A stretch of 64,000 nucleotides of DNA, from contig JAILFH010000114.1 in the NCBI GenBank assembly GCA_024697645.1, positions 33,814-97,813 on the forward strand, written 5' to 3'. This DNA is from Prevotella sp. GTDB taxonomy: Bacteria; Bacteroidota; Bacteroidia; Bacteroidales; Bacteroidaceae. Below are positions 32,752 to 41,453 of the stretch, piece by piece (the stretch's first letter is position 1; each line of letters starts with the position of its first letter). The notes beneath the pieces were generated by a model. It was not told where the DNA came from, made no database searches, and worked only from the letters and a program-made list of their open reading frames with translations. The translations under genes and the position numbers were made by a program.

Positions 32752-33363
32752 TTAACCTTGTCCCAAATGGACTATAAGGATTTTCACACCAATGGCAATC
32801 AAGATAATTCCACCCAGAAGTTCAGGTTGCAATCGCTTGCGAATGCCTGCACCGAAACGTAATCCGAGCAGATGTCCAAGAATACCGAAGAACATCGAAC
32901 CCAGCCCAATCACTACCAGCGGGAACCACAATGAGGCAATCGTATGATAGCCCGTCATTGCAAACGAAATACCCACTGCAAGCGCGTCAATACTCGTGGC
33001 CACAGCGAGCATGATGCCCGTCGACCATTTAGACGGATTGAAATGATGGTGCTCTTCCGACTTGAATGAGTCAATAATCATTCTGCCTCCCAGGAAAGCC
33101 AACATGCCGAAAGCAATCCAGTGGTCGTAGGCCTCGATGTATTCGGCCAACCACGTGGTGCAAAGCCACCCGATAAAAGGCATTCCTCCCTGGAACAATC
33201 CGAACAGGAAACTCAGTCGCAGCATATAGTGGACAAACGAATGCTCCCTGGGCGGATGCTGCCCGTCGTCAGCCCCCAGCAATACACCGCTCACGATGCT
33301 TACCGTGAAGCAATCCATCGCCAACGCTACGGAGAGCAGCAAGATATCCAGAAATCCCATCAT
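32752..33363 (-). CDS. mntP: MntP-family manganese efflux pump
   Basis: This 203-aa inner-membrane protein has six predicted transmembrane segments (about 5-25, 47-66, 77-95, 112-132, 140-162, 178-198). Each half carries the family motif with an acidic residue in the membrane: ALAMDCFTVSIVSGV and ATSIDALAVGISFA. MntP exports excess Mn(II). A histidine cluster (EEHHHF, about 104-109) in the central loop could bind metal. The gene has its own promoter overlapping that of the divergent DNA ligase gene, and the spacer is too short for the yybP-ykoY manganese riboswitch that often controls this gene. Confidence 0.9.
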   Translation of the reverse strand: MMGFLDILLLSVALAMDCFTVSIVSGVLLGADDGQHPPREHSFVHYMLRLSFLFGLFQGGMPFIGWLCTTWLAEYIEAYDHWIAFGMLAFLGGRMIIDSFKSEEHHHFNPSKWSTGIMLAVATSIDALAVGISFAMTGYHTIASLWFPLVVIGLGSMFFGILGHLLGLRFGAGIRKRLQPELLGGIILIAIGVKILIVHLGQG

Positions 33364-33385
33364 AACATTTTCATTTAATCGCTTG

Positions 33386-33417
33386 CAAAATTACAAAGAA
33401 ATTTGGTCATCTTCAAA
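33386..33417 (-). promoter_or_regulatory. Promoter of mntP
   Basis: On the minus strand TTTG (33414-33417), a 20-nt spacer and TAATTTTG (33386-33393) match the consensus; the leader is under 25 nt. It overlaps the DNA ligase promoter at 33402-33433. Confidence 0.75.
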
Positions 33418-33433
33418 TTTCTTGCTAACTTTG
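33402..33433 (+). promoter_or_regulatory. Promoter of the DNA ligase gene
   Basis: TTTG (33402-33405), a 20-nt spacer and TAACTTTG (33426-33433) match the consensus; the ATG at 33459 follows 25 bp later. It interlocks with the mntP promoter, so polymerase could hardly occupy both at once. Confidence 0.8.
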
Positions 33434-33458
33434 TCAGCAGAAAAAGAAAAAGTACACC

Positions 33459-35669
33459 ATGACTGAAGAACAAAATCTACGGATGGAGCAATTGGTTGAA
33501 GAACTCAACCGCGCTTCAGATGCCTATTATAATGGTCGGCAGGAACTCATGACCGACTACGAGTGGGACGCTCGCTTCGACGAACTGAAACGACTGGAGA
33601 CTGAGACGGGAACCATCTTGCCCGACTCCCCCACACAGCGTGTCTCGGAAGACAATACCGCCGGACAAAAGGAAGAACACGAATTCCCTGCCCTCTCGTT
33701 GGCGAAGACAAAACAGGTGGCCGATTTGGTGAAATGGGCTGAGGGTCGCCCCATCTGGATTTCGTGGAAACTGGATGGTCTGACGCTCGTTGCAACCTAC
33801 GATCGAGGCCGTTTGCAGAAGGTCGTAACACGTGGTAATGGACATATAGGAACCAACATCACACACTTAGCGTCTTCCATTAACGGAATCCCGCAACGAA
33901 TTGAGAATCAAGGACATATCGTCATACGTGGTGAGGCCGTCATCTCCTATGACGACTTTAATCAGTTTCTCATTGAAAGCGGTGAGGACTATGCTAATCC
34001 ACGCAACCTCGCCTCGGGTTCGCTCTCGCTGAAAGACCCAGAAGAGGTGAAGCCAAGAAAGATTCAATGGATTCCTTTCACGCTCGTCTCGAAGGAGCAA
34101 TCTCCCCGTTCTTCTCGTGAGTCCAAGAAGGAAGAAGGAATGGGGCTGTTTGCCGAAATGGAGAATCAGGAAGAAAAGGATTTCGTTTCGTGGGGCGAGC
34201 GAATGGCTTGGCTCGACAAAGAGGGATTCAAAACTGTTGAGCGCGAACTTGTCAGCAATCCCACAGAAGAGAACGTACAAGCAGTGATTGATCGCTTCAC
34301 GGAGCGCGTTACTGGTTCTGATGGCAACACGAAGGGCACGTTCCCCTACCCTGTCGACGGACTTGTCATCACTTACGACGATACTGCTTATGCCCAGACG
34401 GGCAGCGTCACTGGTCATCACGCCACTCGTGCCGGTCTGGCTTTCAAGTGGCAAGACGAAGCAGCCGAGACCGAACTGCAGGAGATTGAGTGGTCGTGTG
34501 CGGCTTCAACCATTTCGCCTGTAGCCATTTTCCGCCCCGTTGAACTCGAGGGAACCACTGTGAAGCGTGCTTCGCTCTGTAACATCAGCGAATGCGAACG
34601 ATTGGGTATCGGTGAGGCAGGAACGCGTCTTTCGGTCATCAAGGCGAACAAAATCATCCCGAAGGTCATTCGCGTTATTGAGACTGTTGGTTCTTTGCAC
34701 ATTCCGGAGCAATGTCCAGTCTGCCATCAGGCTACGGAGATTATTGTAAGTCAGCAGAGCGGAACGCGAACGCTGCATTGCACCAATCCCACCTGTCCCG
34801 CCAAACAACTGAAGAAATATGCCCGTTTTGTGTCGAAAGCGGGTATGGATATCGACGGAATCTCTGAACAGACGCTTGCAAAATTCATTAATCTCGGCTG
34901 GATTGGCGACTTTGCCGACATCTATCTGCTGCCCGATCACATTCGCGAAATAGCCACGCTGGAGGGCTTTGGCGAGCGTTCGGCTACAAATATTGTGAAG
35001 TCGATTGAGAAAGCGCGCGAAGCCGATGCACAGAAATTGCTGATTGCCTTGAGCATTCCGAAATGCGGCGGCGATGTGGCGAAACGTCTGCTGGGTGCTT
35101 ATGCCTTTGCTGATCTCATACAGACGGCCTCAACCACTGAGAATAAAGAGCATTTCGCACATATCGACGGAATCGGACCTGAGCGTTCGGCACTCATCGT
35201 TGCTTGGTTCCATGACGAAGAAAACATGAGAGTGTTGCAGAAACTGCTCTCACTCATCACCGTGAACCAGGAGCAGCAACAGCAGTCGGGCAACCAATGC
35301 GAAGGGTTGACGTTCGTAATAACAGGCGACGTTCACCAATTCAAGAACCGCAACGAACTGAAAGCCTATATCGAGGCTCGTGGCGGTCGCGTTGCTGGTA
35401 GCGTCAGTGGTTCAACGTCGTTCCTTATCAACAACGATGTGGCTTCGACTTCAGGCAAGAACAAAAAGGCAAAGGAACTCGGTATTCCCATCCTCTCGGA
35501 AGACGATTTCCTCAGCCGATTCGGTTCTGAGGCGGCAAATTCAGAAGGAGAAGAGCCTTCAGCCGCAGAATCTGGTGAGGCCTCAAATGATGAAGCAGAA
35601 AACGCCTCAAATGCTGAAGCCAAGCAACCTTCGTCTCCTGCCTCAGCCCAATTGTCGCTCGATTTTTAA
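33459..35669 (+). CDS. Divergent NAD-dependent DNA ligase (LigA family)
   Basis: The 736-aa protein keeps the LigA order: N-terminal Ia/adenylation region with the AMP-accepting lysine in WKLDG (Lys104), oligonucleotide-binding fold with RPVELEGTTVKRASL, a four-cysteine zinc finger (CPVC ... CTNPTC, near residues 420-450), helix-hairpin-helix repeats (to about 590) and a BRCT domain (about 610-680), then an acidic Ala/Ser/Glu tail. Several normally strict motifs differ: SLAKTK where SLDNAF is usual, TRGNGHIGTNIT instead of TRGDG..GEDVT, and NPRNLASGSL instead of NPRNAAAGSL. It may be a second, specialised ligase beside a standard LigA elsewhere, or simply a lineage variant. It seals nicks with NAD+ if active. 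Confidence 0.85.
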   Translation: MTEEQNLRMEQLVEELNRASDAYYNGRQELMTDYEWDARFDELKRLETETGTILPDSPTQRVSEDNTAGQKEEHEFPALSLAKTKQVADLVKWAEGRPIWISWKLDGLTLVATYDRGRLQKVVTRGNGHIGTNITHLASSINGIPQRIENQGHIVIRGEAVISYDDFNQFLIESGEDYANPRNLASGSLSLKDPEEVKPRKIQWIPFTLVSKEQSPRSSRESKKEEGMGLFAEMENQEEKDFVSWGERMAWLDKEGFKTVERELVSNPTEENVQAVIDRFTERVTGSDGNTKGTFPYPVDGLVITYDDTAYAQTGSVTGHHATRAGLAFKWQDEAAETELQEIEWSCAASTISPVAIFRPVELEGTTVKRASLCNISECERLGIGEAGTRLSVIKANKIIPKVIRVIETVGSLHIPEQCPVCHQATEIIVSQQSGTRTLHCTNPTCPAKQLKKYARFVSKAGMDIDGISEQTLAKFINLGWIGDFADIYLLPDHIREIATLEGFGERSATNIVKSIEKAREADAQKLLIALSIPKCGGDVAKRLLGAYAFADLIQTASTTENKEHFAHIDGIGPERSALIVAWFHDEENMRVLQKLLSLITVNQEQQQQSGNQCEGLTFVITGDVHQFKNRNELKAYIEARGGRVAGSVSGSTSFLINNDVASTSGKNKKAKELGIPILSEDDFLSRFGSEAANSEGEEPSAAESGEASNDEAENASNAEAKQPSSPASAQLSLDF

Positions 35670-35774
35670 AAGCATCACGCCTATTTACTTCGGAACCCGT
35701 TCAAAGAGAATTAGGGTTTAGAGAGCATCACCCAACTTCTGTCAGGGTTAAGTGAAAGATACTCGGAAGAGCAT

Positions 35775-35794
35775 TTAACCCAAGGTTGGGTTAA
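35775..35794. other. Near-perfect palindrome downstream of the ligase gene
   Basis: TTAACCCAA-GG-TTGGGTTAA forms a 9-bp stem with only two bases between the arms. No T run follows. It could be a protein-binding palindrome or a weak terminator. Confidence 0.45.
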
Positions 35795-35826
35795 TAATTA
35801 TGGTGCCTAACAAGCACTTTTTCAAA

Positions 35827-35844
35827 GTGTGACAATTGTGACAA
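35827..35844 (+). repeat. Left arm of an 18-bp inverted repeat
   Basis: GTGTGACAATTGTGACAA is the exact reverse complement of 36152-36169, and each arm is itself a near direct repeat of TTGTGACA words. The 307 bp between them are very A/T-rich, with runs of TATATA and TTAATTATTA. Such A/T-rich stretches can be origins or remnants of mobile elements, but no gene supports either here. Confidence 0.85.
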
Positions 35845-36151
35845 ATGACAGTGCGTTTTTTACACACCTTCAGAGAACTTGAATGGAGTCAGAAACCCCA
35901 CTATGATCATAACTCCCAAATTTCAGCGATAAATTATCACCTATTTTTTGCGTTCATCTCACTCAAAATTGCAATGATGAAGCATAAAAGTGGCTTTATA
36001 AGTATATAAAATGCTATATATACTACTATATTTATGTTAATATATAGTTAATTTCTTTTAATTATTATTAATTAATTTATCTAACTAATTGATAATCAAC
36101 CCATTAAGAAATTTGCCAATTTTCGGAGGTGCGTAAAAATCAATTGTCCAA

Positions 36152-36169
36152 TTGTCACAATTGTCACAC
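36152..36169 (-). repeat. Right arm of the 18-bp inverted repeat
   Basis: Exact reverse complement of 35827-35844. Between this arm and 36477 the sequence is A-rich with repeated TTGATAAA, GCAAAA and GCGGAA words; frames crossing it on both strands show no recognisable protein. Confidence 0.85.
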
Positions 36170-36477
36170 GTCCGATTTTTACCCCATTTTTTCGTTGCAA
36201 AAAACTGCACTTTAGTCCCCTTTTTGGCTCCAATAACTGCAAAAAACGTATTAATAAACGCAGAAAACGCGTTGATAAATGCAAAAATGGGCACGAAATT
36301 TTCGGCAAAAACGGAAAAATGCAAATCAGCAAATGATAAAAAAGAGTTCTGTAAGCGGAACACAAAATTCTGCAAGCGGAAAGAAAAACAAATTATAATT
36401 GATGGATGCGAGAAAGTGATATTTGCTTCTGCCCCAACGTTCTGTGGCCATCGTTTTATGTAAAGATATCCTTTTGA

Positions 36478-36699
36478 CCTTAGAGAGCATACCTTTCTAC
36501 CATAGAGAGGACATCTCTATACCTATATAAAGCATAACTCTGTATAGTCGAAAGGACATCTCTGTATAGTCCAAAGGATACGTTTATAAAGTCGAAAGGA
36601 TAACTCTGTATGGTCTAAAGAACAACTCTGTTCAGTCAAGAGGATTGCTCTGTTCTGAAAAGCGAATAACTCTATTCTGAAAGCGAATTGCCCTATTCA
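36478..36699. repeat. 22-bp tandem array, about ten degenerate units
   Basis: After three 23-bp units (36478, 36501, 36524), units of exactly 22 bp start at 36547, 36569, 36591, 36613, 36635 and 36657, with a 21-bp unit at 36679. The core is TCGAAAGGACATCTCTGTAT with drift along the array. The same family occurs at 11461-11570. Both arrays lie between convergent genes. The units have no invariant part separated by unique spacers, so it is not a CRISPR array. Confidence 0.9.
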
Positions 36700-36720
36700 A
36701 GCAAGAGGAAATATATGCAA

Positions 36721-36761
36721 AATAAAAAAGCATGTCCCTGAAACCTACAGAAGCATGCTTT
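36721..36761 (-). terminator. Rho-independent terminator of the 217-aa secreted protein gene
   Basis: On the minus strand an AAAGCATG/CATGCTTT stem (36727-36761) is followed by a T-rich tract. It lies about 80 bp after the stop at 36842. Confidence 0.7.
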
Positions 36762-36841
36762 ATATTTAAATGAATTTGATGTTCTTTTCTATGAGTTCCC
36801 AATCTTTATCGATAGGACGCGAAGAAACCAATGTAAGGATG

Positions 36842-37495
36842 CTACTTGAACAGCGTTCCAGTCAGTGCCTGAAGCAAGCGAACAACACTCTCTCGACGAG
36901 TCCAGGAGAAGCCTTCCTCCCCCATAATGGTCTGCATGATTCGGCGTTTCTCCTTAGAGAGTCTGCGCCACAGTTCGCGATCGTGCACCTTCATAATCTT
37001 GCCGTTGTAGCGATAGTAGAATGTATTGATCACGGGATAGACGGCTGTGCTGTCTTGCTGCGGGTCGAGGGTAATCAGATTGATTTGCTCACCAAACTGA
37101 ATGCCCGTAATCAATCGGTTGTTACGATAGTTGGCTTCGTAGGCTTCGCGGTCAATCACCTGCTGCTGATACACTGCATTGGCCTCTATCGTATCGACAA
37201 GAAACGCGAGCACCGTATCGATGCGAATATAGTGGCGATCTTCAATGTCGACGGTCTCAATGGCCTTCATATTCGCTTCCTTTACGCTCGTTCCACTCTT
37301 GTAGACCAGCGTGCTATGCTTCAGGAACACATTCGCCTTCGGCACCTTAATCGTGCGACCATCAACGAGTTTCACCTGAGCCGGACAATAGTCCTTAAAG
37401 GCCATTATCATTGAAGTGTTCTCGTCCTGTGCCACAGCAGCAATTGCCGTGAACAAAACGAGAACTACCATATATAATTTCTTCAATATTTCCAT
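36842..37495 (-). CDS. Secreted protein of unknown function
   Basis: This 217-aa protein has a signal peptide (MEILKKLYMVVLVLFTAIAAVAQ). The mature part starts with a beta-rich segment (AQVKLVDGRTIKVPKANVFLKHSTLVYKSG, split over about 40-70), reminiscent of small domains that hold a covalent or binding surface, then a helical, charged C-terminal half (RELWRRLSKEKRRIMQ). I do not recognise a family. It follows the citrate synthase gene by 99 bp on the same strand and ends in its own terminator. The periplasm or outer membrane is the likely location. Confidence 0.7.
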   Translation of the reverse strand: MEILKKLYMVVLVLFTAIAAVAQDENTSMIMAFKDYCPAQVKLVDGRTIKVPKANVFLKHSTLVYKSGTSVKEANMKAIETVDIEDRHYIRIDTVLAFLVDTIEANAVYQQQVIDREAYEANYRNNRLITGIQFGEQINLITLDPQQDSTAVYPVINTFYYRYNGKIMKVHDRELWRRLSKEKRRIMQTIMGEEGFSWTRRESVVRLLQALTGTLFK

Positions 37496-37594
37496 TTTTC
37501 AGTCTTTAGATTTTCTGCATATTTATTTATAAGACGTTCGAAAAGGCGATTTGTCAAATGGGAAAGCAGAAAAAATCGCAAAAAAATGGATTTT

Positions 37595-38941
37595 TTATCG
37601 TTTACCGATGGGAACGTATTCGTTGTTTTCGAGCACATTCTTGTAGGCAGGACGAATGATTCGGCGACCCTCGAAGTTGAGTTCCTCGATGCGATGGGCC
37701 ATCCAGCCGACAATACGCGCCATAGCGAAGATGGGCGTAAAGATTTCCTGGGGCAAACCAATCATCTCATAAATGAAACCGCTATAGAAGTCGAGGTTCG
37801 CACAAGCGGGCTTCGAACTCTTCCTGTGAGCCATCAGACATTTAATTCCCTCTTGCTCAATGAGTTTCAGGAATTCGAACTCTTCCTCGCGCCCCTTCTC
37901 CTTTGCCAGTTCGGCTGCCAAATGTTTCAGTTGAACAGCACGCGGGTCGCTCTTCGTATAGACCGCATGACCAATACCATAGATGAGTCCACTCTTGTCG
38001 TAGGCTTCCTTCCGCAACATTCGCTGCAGGTAAGTATCGATTTCGTCAACTGAAGTCCAGTCGTTGATTTCCTCCTTCAGATGATGGAACATATTGATTA
38101 CCTTGATGTTAGCACCACCATGAAGTGGACCCTTCAGCGAACCAATGCCTGCTGCAATACTGCTGTAGGTATCAGTGCGAGTCGACGAAGTCACACGAAC
38201 CGTAAACGTAGAGTTGTTACCTCCACCGTGTTCAGCCTGAACGATGAGGAGCATATCGAGAACGCGGGCATCAAGTTCTGTGAAATTCTCGTGAAGCAGC
38301 ATGTAGAGGAAGTTCTCTGCAATCGAAGCGCCTTCCTGCGGGTGACGAATATGAAGCGAACGCCCCTGAACGGAATGACGATAGATATTGTAGGCATAGG
38401 CGATAATCGTCGGGAACTTCGCAATGAGTTCGATGGCCTGACGCATGAGGTTATCACGCGAAATGTCATCAGGATTCTCGTCAAACGTGTACATTTCCAG
38501 CACACACCGCGCCAGAATGTTCATGATGTCAGCACCCTCGAGATCAACCAGATGAACTACCGTACGATGGTCGAGCGGCATATTTTCGTTCAACAGTTCG
38601 CGGAAGGCAGCAAGTTCCTCGCGATCGGGCAGTTTACCCGACAACAGCAGATAGGCAATCTCCTCGAATCCAAAACGGCGCTCCTTCAGCAGCGGAGAAA
38701 CCAAATCGCTGAGTTCGTAGCCACGATAATAGAGTTTGCCGTCTGTGGGAATGAGGTTTCCTGCCTCATCGCGCTCGTAGCCCACCACATTACCAATGTT
38801 GGTAAGACCCACTAAAACGCCGCTGCCGTCTTCATTTCGAAGACCGCGCTTCACACCGTAGCGACTGAACAACTCATTATCTATCTTGCAGGCGCTTTTC
38901 ACCTGATCGCTAAGTTTGTAAATCAAATATTCTTTCTTCAT
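37595..38941 (-). CDS. gltA: Citrate synthase
   Basis: This 448-aa cytoplasmic enzyme condenses acetyl-CoA and oxaloacetate to citrate. The key blocks are present: EHGGGNNSTF, GPLHGGANIKV with the first active-site histidine, GIGHAVYTKSDPR with the second histidine and the CoA-contact region, and CANLDFYSG with the catalytic Asp and downstream arginines (GWMAHRIEE). An N-terminal extension of about 60 residues (to VVGYERDEAGNLIP) is longer than in many bacterial forms, and the spelling matches the Bacteroidales type. It has its own promoter; aconitase and isocitrate dehydrogenase, often neighbours in this group, are not adjacent. Confidence 0.95.
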   Translation of the reverse strand: MKKEYLIYKLSDQVKSACKIDNELFSRYGVKRGLRNEDGSGVLVGLTNIGNVVGYERDEAGNLIPTDGKLYYRGYELSDLVSPLLKERRFGFEEIAYLLLSGKLPDREELAAFRELLNENMPLDHRTVVHLVDLEGADIMNILARCVLEMYTFDENPDDISRDNLMRQAIELIAKFPTIIAYAYNIYRHSVQGRSLHIRHPQEGASIAENFLYMLLHENFTELDARVLDMLLIVQAEHGGGNNSTFTVRVTSSTRTDTYSSIAAGIGSLKGPLHGGANIKVINMFHHLKEEINDWTSVDEIDTYLQRMLRKEAYDKSGLIYGIGHAVYTKSDPRAVQLKHLAAELAKEKGREEEFEFLKLIEQEGIKCLMAHRKSSKPACANLDFYSGFIYEMIGLPQEIFTPIFAMARIVGWMAHRIEELNFEGRRIIRPAYKNVLENNEYVPIGKR

Positions 38942-38968
38942 CCTGAAAACTATTTACGAAAACTTGTG

Positions 38969-39000
38969 CAAAGGTATAAAAAAGTTTACAATCTTGCAAA
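38969..39000 (-). promoter_or_regulatory. Promoter of gltA
   Basis: On the minus strand TTTG (38997-39000), a 20-nt spacer and TACCTTTG (38969-38976) match the consensus, with a short leader to the ATG at 38941. Confidence 0.82.
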
Positions 39001-39044
39001 TTATTATGCAATGTTTTGCAAAAAGTTGCAAATCCGCACCTTTT

Positions 39045-39524
39045 CTAAGGCTTATTTTTGCATAAACTTGCAAAAAGTTCCTCGCAGGCGTCTTCAATCA
39101 AGTCGAGGGCGAATTCAAAATCACGTTCGTTTCCGTAATAAGGGTCGGGAATATATCGTTGACTGGGGTGATGAGTCATATACTCGCTGAGCATCACTAC
39201 CTTCTCCCGTTCTTCATCAGTGCGCGCCTTATTGACAACATCGAAGAAATTATCGCGGTCCATCACGAGAATCATGTCGAAACGTCCGAAGTCGTCAGCC
39301 GAGAATTGTCGGGCGCGACTGTTGAAGTTATAGCCGCGTTTTGCTCCACAACGGCGCATCCGCTGATCAGGAAGTTGTCCCACGTGCCAGCCGCCAATGC
39401 CTGCTGAGTCAATATAAAAGTCGTTCTCGCGGTTTTCTCGTTCCACAATATGCTTCATCACTCCCTCTGCAGCCGGTGAGCGACAGATATTGCCGAGACA
39501 GATAAACAGTAGGCGTTGCTTCAT
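39045..39524 (-). CDS. Low-molecular-weight protein-tyrosine phosphatase
   Basis: This 159-aa cytoplasmic enzyme has the P-loop CLGNICRSP at the N-terminus (nucleophile Cys9, Arg15) and the acid-carrying loop DPYYG near residue 126. The length is typical. Such enzymes reverse tyrosine phosphorylation, often on capsule-related kinases; no such kinase is nearby. The start overlaps the end of rmuC by 4 bp (ATGA), so translation is coupled and the two form an operon. Confidence 0.93.
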   Translation of the reverse strand: MKQRLLFICLGNICRSPAAEGVMKHIVERENRENDFYIDSAGIGGWHVGQLPDQRMRRCGAKRGYNFNSRARQFSADDFGRFDMILVMDRDNFFDVVNKARTDEEREKVVMLSEYMTHHPSQRYIPDPYYGNERDFEFALDLIEDACEELFASLCKNKP

Positions 39525-41059
39525 GATTCAGTGTCCTCCGCTTGGGTTTTGTCTTCCAGTTCTTTCTCTCCAGTTGTTTCCTCGTCCTCCTCGTCTGCGG
39601 GAATCGGATATTTGATGTTTTCCTTCACTCCGAGTTTCTTCAGTTGATTGGCCTTCTGCACAATTCCCCTTCGGCCATCATATTTCTGCTCGAGTTGCTG
39701 AACGTCATCGCTTGCAAGCCGCAAGTGTTCCTTCAGCGCGCCAAACTCCCTGATGAAAGCACCAACGCGTCTCAACAGTTCTTCGGCCAGAACATAGACT
39801 TGCTTCTCGTTTTCGTTCTGCATATACTGGCGCCAAGCCGCATGAATCATCGTCAGAATAGCCATCAGATTCTGCTGACCAGTGATGAAGATTTTCTTGT
39901 TGAAAGCCTCATTCCAAAGTCCTGGGTCAGTAGCCAAAGCCAACTGCAAAGCACCTTCGTAGGGAACGTACATAATCACGAAGTCAACCGACTTTCGGGG
40001 TGCTTTCACGTAGCGGCTATATTCCTTAGACGAGAGGCGCTTGAACTGTTCACGAATGCTGCGCACAACCTCCTTAGCAAGAACTTTCCGCTGGTTCTCG
40101 TCCTCAGTCTCCATATATTTCGCGTAAGCGTCAATCGACATCTTCGCATCGATAATCACGTCCTCGTTGTTCGGATAGTGCAGAATGGCATCAGGCACCA
40201 TCTTCGAACCACTATCCTCGTTGATCAGGGCGTTTCCCTGTTCATCGACAAGCGTATTCTGAAGGTCAAAGTCACGACCCAACTGAAGTCCCTGACTCTC
40301 GAGCAAGTTCTTCAGCGTCATCTCGCCCCAGTTGCCCTGAATCTTATTCCCGCCTCGCATCACGTTTGTCAGGCGAGTAGCGGTTTCTGTGATGCGGGAA
40401 GTCTGCTCGCCCATCGCCTTCAGTTGTTCTGAGAGCGAGGCCGTCTGTTTGGCAGTTTCGCTATTAGTGTTGCGAATCGCCTGTTGCAACTGTTCCAGAT
40501 TCTGCTGAAGTGGAGCCGTCAGTGTCTGCATCGATTCTGTATTCTGCGTCTTCAACTTGTCTGAAGTCTGGTCGAGTACTGTTGCCGCAAGGTTCTTGAA
40601 CTGCTCCTGAACTGTTCGCAGTTGCTCCTGGAACTGCTCTCGTAGGCTCTGCTGCTGTCGGTCAAAGTCTTCACGCGATGACTGCATCTGTTCTGCGAAC
40701 TGTGTCTGTCGTTGCTGCGATTCCTGCGACATCTGCTCGCGTATGGCTTGTTTTTCGGCTTCGTTCTGTTCGCGGAGCATCGCCACTTCCTTTTCCCTTT
40801 GCACGCTCAGTGACTCGAGTTGCGTCTCACTTGTTGCCAGTTGCAGCCGAAGATTCGTCAGCCTTTCCTGCAGTTCTTGCATCTCAGTCTTCAGCGCATC
40901 GTGCTCTTCCAGCAACGTCTGCCGCTGTTGTTCCTCCTGACCAAGTCGCTGCGACGTAAGCATCAGCGTCGACTCTACCCCCTTCTTCTTCTGGTTCACG
41001 AACAGGAAGGCGATTAACCCTCCTACGACTACACCTATTAATATATATACAAATTCCAT
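39521..41059 (-). CDS. rmuC: DNA recombination protein RmuC
   Basis: ATG at 41059 gives 512 aa and starts with the usual membrane anchor (MEFVYILIGVVVGGLIAFLF); an upstream in-frame start at 41110 lies at the promoter and is rejected. A long coiled coil (about 30-190) rich in Glu and Gln leads to the RmuC nuclease-like domain (about 210-460), with KIQGNWGEMTLKNLLE, PDAILHYPNNEDVIIDAK and VDFVIMYVPYEGAL. RmuC limits rearrangements at inverted repeats, which is of some interest given the many inverted repeats in this window. It is cotranscribed with the phosphatase gene. Confidence 0.93.
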   Translation of the reverse strand: MEFVYILIGVVVGGLIAFLFVNQKKKGVESTLMLTSQRLGQEEQQRQTLLEEHDALKTEMQELQERLTNLRLQLATSETQLESLSVQREKEVAMLREQNEAEKQAIREQMSQESQQRQTQFAEQMQSSREDFDRQQQSLREQFQEQLRTVQEQFKNLAATVLDQTSDKLKTQNTESMQTLTAPLQQNLEQLQQAIRNTNSETAKQTASLSEQLKAMGEQTSRITETATRLTNVMRGGNKIQGNWGEMTLKNLLESQGLQLGRDFDLQNTLVDEQGNALINEDSGSKMVPDAILHYPNNEDVIIDAKMSIDAYAKYMETEDENQRKVLAKEVVRSIREQFKRLSSKEYSRYVKAPRKSVDFVIMYVPYEGALQLALATDPGLWNEAFNKKIFITGQQNLMAILTMIHAAWRQYMQNENEKQVYVLAEELLRRVGAFIREFGALKEHLRLASDDVQQLEQKYDGRRGIVQKANQLKKLGVKENIKYPIPADEEDEETTGEKELEDKTQAEDTES

Positions 41060-41080
41060 ATTGTCAGAAAAATTATGCCA

Positions 41081-41111
41081 CAAAGATACGAATAAGAATA
41101 GGAAAAGCAAA
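41081..41111 (-). promoter_or_regulatory. Promoter of the rmuC operon
   Basis: On the minus strand TTTG (41108-41111), a 19-nt spacer and TATCTTTG (41081-41088) match the consensus and support the start at 41059. Confidence 0.8.
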
Positions 41112-41337
41112 ATAAAAACCTAAGTTTTTCATTCTGCCTTTACGTTATTCTTGCCTTATTCAGACTCCAATTCACCAATTATCCCCCTCATCAGTCTGCA
41201 AGAAAATAGCCCTTCCTAACGATGTGCATTAGGAATCAGAAGAGAAAAAAATAGGAATATAAAAATAGGGAGAGGCACTTTTTGCTGACATAAAAGAGTT
41301 ATGCCGTTTTACAAAATGTGCTATTACGATAAACAGA

Positions 41338-41374
41338 TGTAGCAATATTGCACAATTAAAGCAACATTGCTACA
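41338..41374. other. Hairpin downstream of the large minus-strand operon
   Basis: TGTAGCAAT (41338-41346) pairs perfectly with ATTGCTACA (41366-41374), and the inner ATTGC/GCAA extends the stem. It lies 80 bp past the PP2C stop and may mark the operon end, although no T run follows. The rest of 41112-41453 is A/T-rich with no gene seen. Confidence 0.5.
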
Positions 41375-41453
41375 TAACCTCCGACCATAAAACTTAGATT
41401 ATCTAACAATATGGTCTATTTCAACAAAATTAGTTCACAAATGAATGCCCAAA

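Noticed and set aside
32700..33460. yybP-ykoY manganese riboswitch before mntP
   Set aside because: The promoter leaves a leader of under 25 nt, too short for that riboswitch.
36085..36463. Overlapping frames of about 100 codons on both strands
   Set aside because: They cross an A/T-rich spacer and an inverted-repeat arm; composition is biased (Phe/Asn/Lys) and no protein family is visible.
36478..36699. CRISPR array
   Set aside because: The 22-bp units follow each other directly and drift gradually; there are no constant repeats with unique spacers and no cas genes.
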